A stretch of 40,986 nt of DNA from CAZYWA01 sp964650975 [NCBI: uncultured bacterium]. GTDB taxonomy: Bacteria > JADJOY01. Below are positions 6,784 through 15,372 of the stretch, piece by piece (positions within the stretch are counted from its first letter, which is position 1; every line of letters starts with the position of its first letter). The position numbers were made by a program, and so were the translations under genes. Location: assembly GCA_964650975.1 (NCBI GenBank), contig CAZYWA010000007.1, positions 1-40,986 on the forward strand, read 5' to 3'. The notes beneath the pieces were generated by a model. The model was not told the origin of the DNA and searched no databases. It was given only the letters and a program-made list of their open reading frames with translations.

Positions 6784-8123
6784 TGCGGCTCCGAACGCTC
6801 GCGGCTCTGGCGTTGATCCTGGCCGCTCGCGTCGCGCCGGCGGCCACGACTTACTACGTCGCGACGCCGGCGGCGAACGGTTCCGACGCGCACCCGGGAA
6901 CGTCGGGTGCGCCGTGGGCCACGTTGCAGCATGCGGCCGACACCGTCGGTCCAGGCGACACGGTGCTGGTGCGCGCGGGTAGTTACTCCGCGTTCGAGGT
7001 CACCAGCTCGGGGACGCCGTCCGCTCCCATCACGTTCGCCGCTTATCCGGGCGAGCTGGTGAGCATCGTGACCGACGTGCCCAATCGCGGCGCGGGCATC
7101 AACATCGAAGGCGGCAGCTGGATCACCATCGAGCGCTTCCACATCGCCAACCGCGCCACCGTGGGCATCCGCACGGTGCTCTGCGCCGGCGTCACGCTGC
7201 GCGGCAACGTGCTCGCCGACAACGGCACCTGGGGAATTCTGACCGGTTGCTGCGACGATCTCCTGATCGAGGGAAACTCGGCCTCGGGCAGCGTCCTCCA
7301 GCACGGCATCTACGTCGGGAACAGCGGCGACCGGCCGGTGATCCGCGGCAACGTGATCTTCGGCAACCACGACAACGGCATCCACATGAACGGCGACCTG
7401 TCGGTGGATTGCAGCCCGGCGGTCGTGACCGACGGCATCATCTCGGACGCGGTGGTCGAGGGGAACACGATCTTCGAGAACGGCGCCGGCGGCGGCTCGG
7501 GGATCAACTGCGACGGTGTGCAGACCTCGAAGATCCGCAACAACCTGATCTACGCGAGCCATTCGTCGGGGATCTCGCTCTACCGGACCGACGGCGGCGG
7601 GCCGTCGAGCGGCAATCGGGTCGAGAACAACACCGTGCTGGTGGCGTCGGACGGGCGCTGGGCGCTCAACATCCAGAACGGCTCGCAGGGGACCACGGTC
7701 GCGAACAACATCCTGTGGAGCGACTACCCGTCGCGCGGCGCCATCGACCTCTGCTCGACTTGTCTCACGGGCTTCGCCAGCGACCACAACGCGGTCGAGA
7801 GCCAGTTCACGCTGAATGGCGGCAACACGCTGCTGACGCTGGCGCAGTGGCGCACCGCGACGAGCCAGGACGCGCACTCGTTCGCGATCTCGAACCTCGC
7901 CGCATTGTTCGTCGACTCCGCGAACGCCAACTACCACCTGGCCGCCGGCGTCGCGGCGGTCGACGCGGGCGCCACCATCGCCGATCTCACCACCGACATC
8001 GACGACGGCCCGCGACCGCAAGGCCCCGCTTACGACATCGGTGCCGTCGAGGGCGAAAACGGCCTCTTCGGCGACGGCTTCGAGAACGGCTCGACGGTGC
8101 GCTGGTCGTCCGCTCCGCCGTGA
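6783..8123 (+). CDS. Secreted right-handed beta-helix protein with GDGFE C-terminal tail
   Basis: A protein of 446 residues with a Sec signal peptide (about 1-21, ending VAPA). The opening motif YYVATPAANGSDAHPGT plus PWATLQHAADTVGPGDTVLV is the standard start of DUF1565/pectate-lyase-like parallel beta-helix proteins. Rungs of the form IRGNVIFGNHDNGIHM, VVEGNTIFENGAG, IRNNLIYASHSSGISL and VANNILW follow. The ending DIGAVEGENGLFGDGFENGS then RWSSAPP carries the F-x-DGFE-x-G tail known from secreted proteins of several Proteobacteria; its function is not established. A polysaccharide-binding or polysaccharide-cleaving role is possible, but no catalytic residues can be assigned. It is coupled to the Ddn-like gene (ATG overlaps TGA). 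Confidence 0.88.
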   Translation: MRLRTLAALALILAARVAPAATTYYVATPAANGSDAHPGTSGAPWATLQHAADTVGPGDTVLVRAGSYSAFEVTSSGTPSAPITFAAYPGELVSIVTDVPNRGAGINIEGGSWITIERFHIANRATVGIRTVLCAGVTLRGNVLADNGTWGILTGCCDDLLIEGNSASGSVLQHGIYVGNSGDRPVIRGNVIFGNHDNGIHMNGDLSVDCSPAVVTDGIISDAVVEGNTIFENGAGGGSGINCDGVQTSKIRNNLIYASHSSGISLYRTDGGGPSSGNRVENNTVLVASDGRWALNIQNGSQGTTVANNILWSDYPSRGAIDLCSTCLTGFASDHNAVESQFTLNGGNTLLTLAQWRTATSQDAHSFAISNLAALFVDSANANYHLAAGVAAVDAGATIADLTTDIDDGPRPQGPAYDIGAVEGENGLFGDGFENGSTVRWSSAPP

Positions 8124-8145
8124 CCGGCCACGTGACGAAATCCGC

Positions 8146-8883
8146 TCAGCGGTGCTTCTGGTAGAGCTCGTCGCGCCACTTCACCAGGCCGGCGAACTTC
8201 GCGACCAGCGGATCGACGGTGCAGCGCTTGCGCGTCTCGGGGCCGAGGCGGATGTAGCGGTCGTCGACCGGCGCGACCAGCTGCATCGCGACCGCCATGA
8301 CGATGTCGGCGTAGCTGAGCCGGCCTTCGAGCAGGTAGCCGCCGGCCCCCTCGAGCGCCGACGCGAGGCGCTCGAGCCCGGCTCGGATCGTGGCCTCGGC
8401 GGCGGCGTCGGTGGTCGCGTTCAGCGAATACTTGCGCGTCATGAAGCGCACCGCGTTCTGCCCCACCGGAATGAGATGAGGCCTGAGCGCCCTGGGGAAG
8501 AAGGGCGGCAGCATCTCCTGGATCGCCGCGGGGCTCTCGGCGCAACGGCGCAGCGACAGCACCCGGCTCGCCGCGAGCACCTCTTCGCTGAGTGCGTTCC
8601 AGCGCCGGATCTCGGCCTCGGCGCCTTCGGGAAAGAGCTTGGGCGACGAGCCGATCGTGTCCGCGCGCTTCGCGATGTCGAACGAATCGGCCCACACGCC
8701 CATCTCGTCGAGCAGCACCGGCACGGTGACGCGCCCGGTGAAGCGCCCGAGCTTGTAGCGAAGATACGGCTCGCCGAGCATCGGCACGTAGCCGATGTCG
8801 CGCCGCTCGATGCGGTGATGGTCGAGCGCCCAGCGCGCCTTCTCGGACCACGGCGAATAGGGCAGCGAGATGAACTGAGTCAT
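8146..8883 (-). CDS. Glutathione S-transferase family protein
   Basis: A protein of 245 residues. The N-terminal thioredoxin-like domain starts MTQFISLPYSPWSEKARWAL, with a Ser in the SPWSEKAR position used for glutathione activation, and includes the cis-Pro region VTVPVLLDEMGVWADSFDIA. The all-helical C-terminal domain contains GGYLLEGRLSYADIVMAV, the N-capping box of GST C-terminal domains. It would be cytosolic. The substrate is unknown. It converges on the beta-helix gene with 22 bases between stops. A second, unrelated GST is at 17525. Confidence 0.85.
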   Translation of the reverse strand: MTQFISLPYSPWSEKARWALDHHRIERRDIGYVPMLGEPYLRYKLGRFTGRVTVPVLLDEMGVWADSFDIAKRADTIGSSPKLFPEGAEAEIRRWNALSEEVLAASRVLSLRRCAESPAAIQEMLPPFFPRALRPHLIPVGQNAVRFMTRKYSLNATTDAAAEATIRAGLERLASALEGAGGYLLEGRLSYADIVMAVAMQLVAPVDDRYIRLGPETRKRCTVDPLVAKFAGLVKWRDELYQKHR

Positions 8884-9020
8884 GAGAGCCCCCGCGTTCG
8901 AGCCGAGACGCTGAGCATAGCCGTCCGCCCGAGAGTCCAGAGCGTATGGTCGGATCGCGACGGCCGCGCAACGCGATCACGGGCGAGGCGACCGCGTGGG
9001 GACGTCGAGCGGCGGCGGTT

Positions 9021-9048
9021 GGAGGGACGCGCTCCGTCGCGTCCGCAG
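9021..9048 (+). repeat. Family B-related hairpin, copy B8
   Basis: Begins GGAGGGACGCG. Perfect 7-base arms GGACGCG (9025-9031) and CGCGTCC (9038-9044) enclose CTCCGT. The related unit at 29271 keeps the same arms with a longer loop. Confidence 0.65.
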
Positions 9049-9072
9049 CGTTGGATCTCGATCGGGCGCTGC

Positions 9073-9096
9073 GGCTGCGAGGGACCGCAGCCCTCC
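9073..9096 (+). repeat. Family B hairpin, copy B4
   Basis: Perfect arms GGCTGCG and CGCAGCC around the hexaloop AGGGAC, followed by CTCC. It is 80 bases upstream of the dihydrouridine synthase start on the same strand, so it could be in the mRNA leader. The same arms and loop occur at 14705 and 29224. Confidence 0.82.
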
Positions 9097-9175
9097 GGGC
9101 AGCGATCGGTGGAGATGTCGACCTGCCGACCTTCGCGAAGCAGGTTTTTCAGCTGCCTGCGCTACGCTCCCGCCC

Positions 9176-10162
9176 GTGCCTTTCACGCGAGACGAGCTGG
9201 CGCAGGTGTTCGCGGCGCGGCCGGCGATCCTGGCGCCGATGGACGGCGTGTCGGACGCGGTTTTCCGGCGCCTGTGTCGCACGGTGGGCGCGGATCTCTG
9301 CGTCACCGAGTTCGTGAACGTGGGGAGCTTGCTGCGCGGTTGCCGGACCTCGCGACGCAAGATGACACTCGCGCCGGACGACACTCCCACCGCGATCCAG
9401 ATCTACGGTGGCGATCCGGCCGAGCTGGTCGAGGCGGCGGCGATCGCCGAGTCCGCCGAGCCGGCGTTTCTCGACATCAACTGCGGTTGCTGGGTTCCGC
9501 GCATCATGGCGCGCGGCGGCGGAGCAGGGTGGCTGCGCGATCCCGAAGCCATGGTGGCGATGGCCCGGCGCATCGTCGCGGGTACCTCGCTCCCCGTGAC
9601 CGTGAAGACGCGGATCGGTTACGGGCCCGAGTCGCACATGCCGATCGTCGATCTGGCGCGCCGGTTGGAGGACGCGGGCATCGCGGCGCTCACCATCCAC
9701 TGCCGCACGGCGCAAGCCCGTCACGAAGGCCCCGCCGACTGGGGATGGGCGCGTCGCGCTCGCGAGGTCGTCTCGATCCCGGTGGTGGTGAACGGCGACG
9801 TGCGCAGCGCGGCCGACGTCGTCCAGGCCATAGGGCAGACCGGCTGCGCCGCCGCGATGGTGGGCCGCGGAGCGATCGATCACCCCTGGATCTTCCGCGA
9901 GGCACGCGCCCTTCTCGATCATGGCGAGCCGCTGCCCCCGCCCTCGGTCGAGGAGCGCCTGACCCTCGCCAAGACCCACCTCGCGTGGAACGTCGAGGAA
10001 CGCGGCGAGAAGCGCGGCGTCTTCGCCACTCGCCGCCACTTTCGCGGCTACCTCTCGGGAGTGCCCGACGCGGGCGCCCTCTGGCAGGCCCTGATCCACG
10101 CCGAGACCGTCTCCGACTGCCTCACGATCCTGACCCGCGCCTCGCCCCGGCTCGCCGCCTGA
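9176..10162 (+). CDS. tRNA-dihydrouridine synthase (Dus family)
   Basis: A protein of 328 residues that would reduce uridine to dihydrouridine in tRNA with FMN and NADPH. The opening ILAPMDGVSDAVFRRLCR and VTEFVN are the FMN-barrel start. AIQIYGGDP, then INCGCW with the predicted catalytic Cys105, VTVKTRIGYG, ALTIHCRTAQARHEG, IPVVVNGDV and AAMVGRGAIDHPWIF follow in the canonical order. The residue after the catalytic Cys is Trp106, where nearly all family members have Pro. GTG 9176 is chosen because the barrel begins about 15 residues later; longer forms would run into the repeats. DusA/B/C assignment is not attempted. Confidence 0.92.
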   Translation: MPFTRDELAQVFAARPAILAPMDGVSDAVFRRLCRTVGADLCVTEFVNVGSLLRGCRTSRRKMTLAPDDTPTAIQIYGGDPAELVEAAAIAESAEPAFLDINCGCWVPRIMARGGGAGWLRDPEAMVAMARRIVAGTSLPVTVKTRIGYGPESHMPIVDLARRLEDAGIAALTIHCRTAQARHEGPADWGWARRAREVVSIPVVVNGDVRSAADVVQAIGQTGCAAAMVGRGAIDHPWIFREARALLDHGEPLPPPSVEERLTLAKTHLAWNVEERGEKRGVFATRRHFRGYLSGVPDAGALWQALIHAETVSDCLTILTRASPRLAA

Positions 10163-10313
10163 CCGCCCGGCCCGCGTCGTCGCATCCGTCCACCCGGCCC
10201 CGCCCCGCGCTCGGCGCAGCGGCCGTAACGGACCCTTACACGCCCTCGAAGTGCCCGCTACCAAACCAGAAACCCGTGCTACCCTGGCAAACGGGCGCGC
10301 TCGCCCATCTCGT

Positions 10314-11063
10314 ATGCCCGCGTATCGCGTCGCCTCCAAGACGGACTTCGGTAAGGTCCGTTCGCACAACGAAGACTTCCGCATCGTCGAAGCCCCCGGC
10401 GGCGAGCACCCTTACGGGGTGTTCATTCTGTGCGACGGGATGGGCGGCTCGGCGAGCGGGGAAGTCGCGAGCGAGCTGGCCGCGCACTCGATCCGTGAGC
10501 ACATCCACCACCACTTCGAGGGCGACGGTGGTGCCCGCGAGGTGCTCGACAGCGCCATCCAGGACGCCCAGAAGCGCCTCGCCAGCCATCAGGGCGCGCA
10601 CCCCGAGACCCTCGGGATGGGCTGCACGGCGATGGTCGGGATCTTGAGCGGGACGTCGCTCGACATCGCCCACGTAGGCGACTGCCGCTGCTATCTCTCG
10701 ACCAGCGACACCCTCACCAGCCTCACCCTTGACCACAGCTGGGCCGCCGAGCTCTACCGCGCCGGCGCCCTGGCGAGCGAGGACGCGGTGCGGAACCACC
10801 ACCAGCGCCACATCCTGACCCGCTATCTGGGCGGCCGCGATCCCGGGAAGATCGAGGTGGATCTGGTGAAGCACGACGTGTCGGTCGGCGACCGGGTTCT
10901 CTTCTGCACCGACGGCCTCTGGGACATGGTCACCGACGCCGAGATCCAGCGGATCGTGCGCTCGGCGCCCCCCGAGCTCGCCACCGATCAGCTGGTGGCC
11001 GCCGCCAATCGCGAGGGCGGCCGCGACAACGTCACGGTGATCCTGCTGGAACGCACCGGCTGA
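10314..11063 (+). CDS. PP2C-type serine/threonine protein phosphatase
   Basis: A protein of 249 residues. The PP2C metal-binding motifs are complete: SHNEDF near residue 17, the CDGMGG box with Asp41, GCTAMVGIL, IAHVGDCRCYL, the FCTDGLWDMV box and GRDNVTVILL at the C-terminus. It is a Mn/Mg-dependent phosphatase, cytosolic, with no extra domain. ATG 10314 is preferred to a GTG at 10251, because the latter would add an unrelated Arg-rich leader. No Ser/Thr kinase gene is adjacent, so the substrate is unknown. A sequence GTGCTACCCT about 35-45 bases upstream could be part of its promoter, but this is weak. Confidence 0.9.
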   Translation: MPAYRVASKTDFGKVRSHNEDFRIVEAPGGEHPYGVFILCDGMGGSASGEVASELAAHSIREHIHHHFEGDGGAREVLDSAIQDAQKRLASHQGAHPETLGMGCTAMVGILSGTSLDIAHVGDCRCYLSTSDTLTSLTLDHSWAAELYRAGALASEDAVRNHHQRHILTRYLGGRDPGKIEVDLVKHDVSVGDRVLFCTDGLWDMVTDAEIQRIVRSAPPELATDQLVAAANREGGRDNVTVILLERTG

Positions 11064-11083
11064 CGAGCTCGGCGAGCCGGTGC
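11053..11083. terminator. Perfect inverted repeat between convergent genes
   Basis: GCACCGGCT (11053-11061) and AGCCGGTGC (11075-11083) are perfect 9-base arms with a 13-base loop. The left arm contains the end of the PP2C gene and the right arm stops at the last base before the stop codon of the convergent gene. A bidirectional transcription end is plausible; there is no T-tract on either strand. Confidence 0.4.
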
Positions 11084-12454
11084 TCAGGGAGCGGCTGGGC
11101 CGGCTCGAGCGACTGCGGGCGTCCGGAGCGCCGAGAGGTCCTGCTCGGCGGCGGCGGCGAAGTCGCGGGCGGCGCGCAGCACGTCCGCGAAAGCCAGGGA
11201 GTCGCTCGCCCAGCGGTTGAGCGCCTGCGCGAAGTCGAGCGACGCGGACTGCGGCAGCTCGGCACCGAGCACCAGACCCATGTCGTAGATCGACGTCGCC
11301 GAGCCGCTGGGCACGGAGACCAGGCTCATCTGGAAGGTGCGGACCAGCGACTCGCGCAGCTTGGCGAGCGGTAGCATCCATTCGACCACCGTGGGAGCGT
11401 CGCCGATCGAGCGGATGCGAAGCTGCCAGTTGGCCTTGTCGTCCCCGCCGTCGCTCAGGTAGCGCAGGTCGAGGTCGCTCGACGGCAAAGTGAACGAGCC
11501 GAGCCGCACGGCGCCCAGCTTGAAGAGCACCGCCCGCGCCGCGAGCTCCACGTGGAACTCGGCGTCGTGCGCGAGGTCGAAGCCCACCGGGATCAGGGCG
11601 CCGCTCGAGTCGCGCAGCGGTTTGGTGCCGTCGCCCCACAAGAGCGAATCGCCGCGCTTCCACTCGAGAACGCGAAACGTGCGCTCGTCGCCGTCGAAGC
11701 GGAGGGCGGCGAGCACCCGGCCGTTCGAGTCGGTGATTCGCCAGGTGATCTCGCGCGCCCAGCCGAGCAGCTTCTGGAGACTCGGGTAGTACCTGGCGAG
11801 TGCCTCCTCGTCGAGCGGCGCCTCCATGGCGAGCGTGGTGTAGTCGGGCTCGGCGCCCGGCGCCACGATCTTGGCGCGCTTCAAGTCGACGATCCGCGCC
11901 GACCACGCGGCGATCTGCGGCAGATCGCGGCGGTAGGCGGCGAGGATGGCTTCGTCGGAGCCGTCGAGCGCCGCGATCACGCCGCCGGCCAGGGCCACGG
12001 TTTCGGCGGGAGTGAGGCCGACCAGCGAGTGGAACGAGAGCCGCGCGCTGCGCACGTCGTGGTCGCTCGCGGCCTCGGCGCGCAGCACGAAATCGGCCAG
12101 GGTGCTGGAGGGCGGGGCGTCGAGCTCGTCGAGCCACACGAGCCGCGGCTCGTCGCCCTGTCCATCGCCGCGGAGGAAGAGTCGTCCGTCGTCGCCCTTG
12201 ACGAGCGGCAGGGCGGCGTCCTCGAGCCGCTGATCGTCGGCAATCACCGCGTCGAGCATGCGCCGGCCGCGCCGCGCGAACTCGACCGAGCGGTCGAGAT
12301 CGAGGACCCGGGCCGCGGCCGCGAAATCAGGCCCGCCGCCCGAGCCGGCGTCGGCCCGCGCGTCGAGCGGCAGGCCGAGCGCGGCGATCGCTCCCGCGAC
12401 CGCGACGACGCGCGGCAGCGAGACCGGTGTGGCGCGTTTTTCCAGCTGTGCCAT
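11084..12454 (-). CDS. Exported protein of unknown function
   Basis: A protein of 456 residues, family not recognised. The start MAQLEKRATPVSLPRVVAV is followed by a hydrophobic stretch and LDARADAGSG, a probable signal peptide with cleavage after ARA. The rest is an alternation of Ala-rich helices (residues about 40-230) and a beta-rich part (about 250-360) including TWRITDSNGRVLAALRFDG and EWKRGDSLLWGDGT. Cysteines are essentially absent and there are no heme or metal motifs. It is transcribed divergently from another secreted protein with 73 bases between the starts, so both may share a control region. A much longer reading frame upstream of this ATG overlaps that neighbour on the other strand and is discounted. 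Confidence 0.72.
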   Translation of the reverse strand: MAQLEKRATPVSLPRVVAVAGAIAALGLPLDARADAGSGGGPDFAAAARVLDLDRSVEFARRGRRMLDAVIADDQRLEDAALPLVKGDDGRLFLRGDGQGDEPRLVWLDELDAPPSSTLADFVLRAEAASDHDVRSARLSFHSLVGLTPAETVALAGGVIAALDGSDEAILAAYRRDLPQIAAWSARIVDLKRAKIVAPGAEPDYTTLAMEAPLDEEALARYYPSLQKLLGWAREITWRITDSNGRVLAALRFDGDERTFRVLEWKRGDSLLWGDGTKPLRDSSGALIPVGFDLAHDAEFHVELAARAVLFKLGAVRLGSFTLPSSDLDLRYLSDGGDDKANWQLRIRSIGDAPTVVEWMLPLAKLRESLVRTFQMSLVSVPSGSATSIYDMGLVLGAELPQSASLDFAQALNRWASDSLAFADVLRAARDFAAAAEQDLSALRTPAVARAGPAAP

Positions 12455-12527
12455 GTGCCCGGACAGCGTAAGTGGTCCCTCGCGAATCGTCTCGATCCGC
12501 CACCTGCCTGTTATGTTTTCGCGAGCC
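12455..12527. promoter_or_regulatory. Divergent promoter region of two exported-protein genes
   Basis: 73 bases separate two outward-facing start codons, so both promoters must be here or inside the coding starts. TTATGTT at 12511-12517 resembles a -10 element for the plus-strand gene, about 11 bases before its ATG, which would give a very short or leaderless mRNA. GTCCCT occurs at 12476-12481 without a convincing stem. Confidence 0.4.
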
Positions 12528-13052
12528 ATGTCGCGTCGAGTCTTGGCCGGGCTTGCGGCGCTCGCGGTGCTCTCCACGTCCGCCGTGCGCGCGCAGGACG
12601 CGAGCTCGCCCACGCCGCCTGGGTCGCCCTCGGCGCCGAGCGCCGCGCCGGCCGACCACGTTCCCGCGGGGCTGCCCGGCCACATCCTGGTCTCGACCAG
12701 CGAGATCCACGGCTGGAACGGCATGATGCTCATCGTGAAGGCGACGGCCACCACCGGTATGACCGGCGCCAAGCTCTGCGTGCCCGTCACCAGCGACGCG
12801 TTCACGCTCCAGTGGAGCGAGCTGGTCGAGCTGCCCGAGGACGAGAACCCGTGTGGCGCGGTCACGCCGCCGGTCGAGTTTCCGGCCGGGGACGCCTACG
12901 TGTCGGCGCGAATCGTTCGTCCCGGAGAGCGTGAGCCGCTGGCCTCGGTCATCACCACCGTGACCGTGAACGGCGAGACCCACGTGTCGCTCGACGGCGA
13001 GCGGCTTTCGCGCCGCGAGCACAAGCACCCCGCGGCGCAACCGCCGCGGTAG
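12528..13052 (+). CDS. Small exported protein of unknown function
   Basis: A protein of 174 residues. MSRRVLAGLAALAVLSTSAVRAQDAS is a textbook signal peptide with AxA-type cleavage after VRA. A Pro/Ser/Ala-rich linker follows, then a domain of about 110 residues with beta-strand character and two cysteines (KLCVPVT and NPCGAVT) that could form a disulfide after export. The tail is basic (RREHKHPAAQPPR). An in-frame ATG at 12513 would add five residues. The family is not recognised. Confidence 0.75.
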   Translation: MSRRVLAGLAALAVLSTSAVRAQDASSPTPPGSPSAPSAAPADHVPAGLPGHILVSTSEIHGWNGMMLIVKATATTGMTGAKLCVPVTSDAFTLQWSELVELPEDENPCGAVTPPVEFPAGDAYVSARIVRPGEREPLASVITTVTVNGETHVSLDGERLSRREHKHPAAQPPR

Positions 13053-13142
13053 CGATCGCCGGGCTCGTTCGCCCCGCGCTTGCCCCTCGGAGCGGGAGGA
13101 GAGCAAGCTTCGCCCGCTCCTCTCGCCGCGAGAATCACGCCG

Positions 13143-14642
13143 GTGCCCCGCAAGAAATCCCCTTCCGCCCGGCGAGCTCGGCCGGCGCCGGTCGCGCATC
13201 GCGTCACGGTCGCGCCGCGGCTCAAGGGGCCGATCGACAGCGGGCCGCACGACCGCCGCATCCTGAACCGGCTGCTCAAGCTCGACGCCGGTCGCGTCGC
13301 GGAGTTCCGGGCGGCGATCCGAGAGGGAAGCGAGCGCAGAGGCCTCGATTACGTCCGCGATTCGGGCGAGCGGATCCTGATCCCGATCCAGCCGGTGCCG
13401 GTGCTGCCCACGCGCCGGCAGCTCGTCTACCTGACGCGGGTGGTCAAGGTGCTGAACCGGATCGTCGCCCGGGTGGGCGAGGCGCGGCTCAAGGATCCGG
13501 TGCTGCAGGCGATGCTCGAGCTTTCCGAGCCCGAGCTCGGCTGGCTGAGGCTCGCGGCGAAGGCACCCGGCCATCCGTCGCGGCGCGTCTTCCACCGCTG
13601 GGACGCGGCGATCGAGCTGGCGAGCGACATCGGCGCCAGCCGCACGCGTTTCTTCGAGGTGAACTCGGTGGACGTGGGCGGCGTCCACTACAGCGCCGCG
13701 ACCCGCGAGGTGCTGCTCGATGCGCTGGCGAGCGTGGGCGTGCGCGGGCTGTCGCTCGACAGCTCCACCGCGGGACGCGATCCGCGCGCGGTGCTGCTCG
13801 CGCACATCCGCGAGCACGCCCGCGACATCGGCCGCGAGCTCGAGTTCGTGGCGATCGCCGAGAACCAGGAGTTCGACGCGGGGATCACCGAGGCGCCGTC
13901 GCTGGCGCAGTATTTCCGCGATCGGGGTGTCGACGCCGATTGCGTCGATCCGCGGAATTTCGAGCTCAGCCGCAAGAAGGTCGTGACCTTCCAGGGCAAA
14001 CCGGTCGACGTGATCTACCGCAACATCGACCTGCGCGACACCGTCGAGCTGGAAGAGGAAGGCCACGATCTCAAGGCGTTCCGCGTCGCGGCGCAGCAGG
14101 GCCTGCTCTTCTCGTCGCCGCACGGCGAGCTCGATCACAAGAGCCTGTGGGAAGTGCTCGGCGCACCCGACCACTGGCCGAGCCTCTCGCCCGAGGAGCG
14201 GCGCATCGTGAAGCGCCACATTCCGTGGACGCGGCTGGTCGCCGAGCGCAACACCCAGGGGCCCAAGGGCAACATGGTCGACTTGCCCGACTACGTGCGC
14301 CGCTCGCGCCGCCGGCTGGTGCTCAAGCCCAACCGGGCCTGCGGCGGGGAAGGCGTCACGATCGGCGCCGTCACCAGCCAGAGCGTCTGGGATACGACGC
14401 TCGCCGAAGCACTCGCCGCGCCGTGCACGTGGGTGGCGCAGGAGCTGATCGCGATTCCGCGGCGGCGCTCGGTGATCGAGGACGATTCGGGCGAATTCAC
14501 CCCCGAGACCGTGTTTGCCGTCTATGGCCTCTTCCACTCGTCCGGAGGTCTCGCGGTGCTGGGCCGCGCGAGCCGCCACCCCGTCGTGAACGTCATGCAG
14601 GGCGGCGGTATGCTGGCCGTGCTCGGCCTCCCTGATCGCTGA
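13143..14642 (+). CDS. Circularly permuted ATP-grasp-like protein
   Basis: A protein of 499 residues. The region VLKPNRACGGEGVTIGAV (Lys395) has the K-P-x(n)-GG-x-GV pattern of the ATP-grasp nucleotide-binding loop. Upstream, VDVIYRNIDLRDTVELEEEG and the middle part LEFVAIAENQEFDAG resemble the circularly permuted ATP-grasp proteins that ligate carboxylates to amines. The C-terminus (PVVNVMQGGGMLAVLGLPD) is like a Gly-rich end of the same fold. The N-terminal 40 residues are very basic. It would be cytosolic. The product cannot be predicted. The GTG at 13143 is chosen as the first start that avoids a Gly/Ala-rich, unrelated-looking leader. Confidence 0.6.
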   Translation: MPRKKSPSARRARPAPVAHRVTVAPRLKGPIDSGPHDRRILNRLLKLDAGRVAEFRAAIREGSERRGLDYVRDSGERILIPIQPVPVLPTRRQLVYLTRVVKVLNRIVARVGEARLKDPVLQAMLELSEPELGWLRLAAKAPGHPSRRVFHRWDAAIELASDIGASRTRFFEVNSVDVGGVHYSAATREVLLDALASVGVRGLSLDSSTAGRDPRAVLLAHIREHARDIGRELEFVAIAENQEFDAGITEAPSLAQYFRDRGVDADCVDPRNFELSRKKVVTFQGKPVDVIYRNIDLRDTVELEEEGHDLKAFRVAAQQGLLFSSPHGELDHKSLWEVLGAPDHWPSLSPEERRIVKRHIPWTRLVAERNTQGPKGNMVDLPDYVRRSRRRLVLKPNRACGGEGVTIGAVTSQSVWDTTLAEALAAPCTWVAQELIAIPRRRSVIEDDSGEFTPETVFAVYGLFHSSGGLAVLGRASRHPVVNVMQGGGMLAVLGLPDR

Positions 14643-14651
14643 TTCCCCGCG

Positions 14652-14728
14652 CGGCGGGAGACTGTCCCTCGCGTCCGCCGGGGTCGATGGCGATGGGACG
14701 CTGCGGCTGCGAGGGACCGCAGCCCTCC
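14652..14728 (+). repeat. Family B double element, copy B5
   Basis: Two units facing each other. The first (14652-14680) has arms CGGC-GGGA and TCC-GCCG around a segment with GTCCCT, so the AGGGAC is on the minus strand. The second (14705-14724) has perfect arms GGCTGCG and CGCAGCC around AGGGAC on the plus strand, followed by CTCC. CCGCAGCCCTCC then repeats at 14734-14745. The second hairpin ends 36 bases before the start of the downstream gene. Confidence 0.8.
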
Positions 14729-14760
14729 ACCAACCGCAGCCCTCCACCACGAGCCAGCAT

Positions 14761-15372
14761 TTGCGACGACGTCAGTTCCTCCGCGGCCTAGCTGGCCTGG
14801 GGCCGGCGCTCTCGGCGATGGCGGGACTCACTTCGGCGTCGACGGTGCGCGCCGCGGCCGCTTCCGGCGCGTCCTCGCCATCGGCCGGAGCCGCCTCGAC
14901 GGGTTTCCTGAGCGCCGGCGAGCGGCGCACGCTCGAGGCGCTCGCCGAGACGCTCGTCGACCCCGGCGAGAAATCCGTCACCAAGCTGCCGAGCGTCGAG
15001 GAAGCGGGCGTGGTCGATTTCCTCGACCGGCTGCTTCCCGAGCTTCCCCTGGAAGTGCAGAAGAAGTTCCCGCTCTTGCTCTGGGGGCTCGAGCACGGCG
15101 CCCGGGTGCTCTCGTATACCGGACGCCCGTTCACCGCCCTCGACCCCGCGGCGCGCGCGGCGTTTCTCGCCGGCTTCGCGGAGAGCCGCTTCGAGATCCG
15201 GCGGCTCGCGTTCCGCGCCATCAAGAATCTGGTGATGCTCGCGTATTACCAGGCCGACGCGGCGTGGCCGGGGATCGGCTACGACGGCCCGTGGGTGGGG
15301 CGTATCGAGCAGCCCGCGGCGCACCCGGACGCCCCCACCGCGGCGCAGTCGTCCAGCGGGGCGTCGTCGTGA
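14761..15372 (+). CDS. Gluconate 2-dehydrogenase subunit 3-like protein (Tat-exported small subunit)
   Basis: A protein of 203 residues. The N-terminus RRRQFLRGLAGLGPALSAMAG is a twin-arginine signal. The mature part FLSAGERRTLEALAETLVDPGE, then EAGVVDFLDRLLPELPLEV and AFRAIKNLVMLAYYQADAAWPGIGYDGPW, is the usual pattern of the gluconate 2-dehydrogenase subunit 3 family. These small subunits are exported folded with a GMC-type flavoprotein that has no signal of its own, exactly the gene that follows with a 4-base overlap. The start is a TTG at 14761 with a weak ribosome site; an ATG at 14818 would destroy the Tat motif, so TTG is preferred. Confidence 0.85.
   Translation: MRRRQFLRGLAGLGPALSAMAGLTSASTVRAAAASGASSPSAGAASTGFLSAGERRTLEALAETLVDPGEKSVTKLPSVEEAGVVDFLDRLLPELPLEVQKKFPLLLWGLEHGARVLSYTGRPFTALDPAARAAFLAGFAESRFEIRRLAFRAIKNLVMLAYYQADAAWPGIGYDGPWVGRIEQPAAHPDAPTAAQSSSGASS

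Larger units (their letters stand above)
8884..9175. other. Divergent intergenic region carrying two family B elements
   Basis: 292 bases between the divergent GST-like and dihydrouridine synthase genes. No credible gene is seen. The right half holds two repeat hairpins (9021-9048 and 9073-9096). The promoters of both genes must lie here, but no clear -35/-10 pair can be named. Confidence 0.6.

Noticed and set aside
12455-12865. N-terminal extension of the exported protein at 11084-12454
   Set aside because: It would overlap the coding region of the divergent secreted protein and would bury the signal peptide in the middle of the product.
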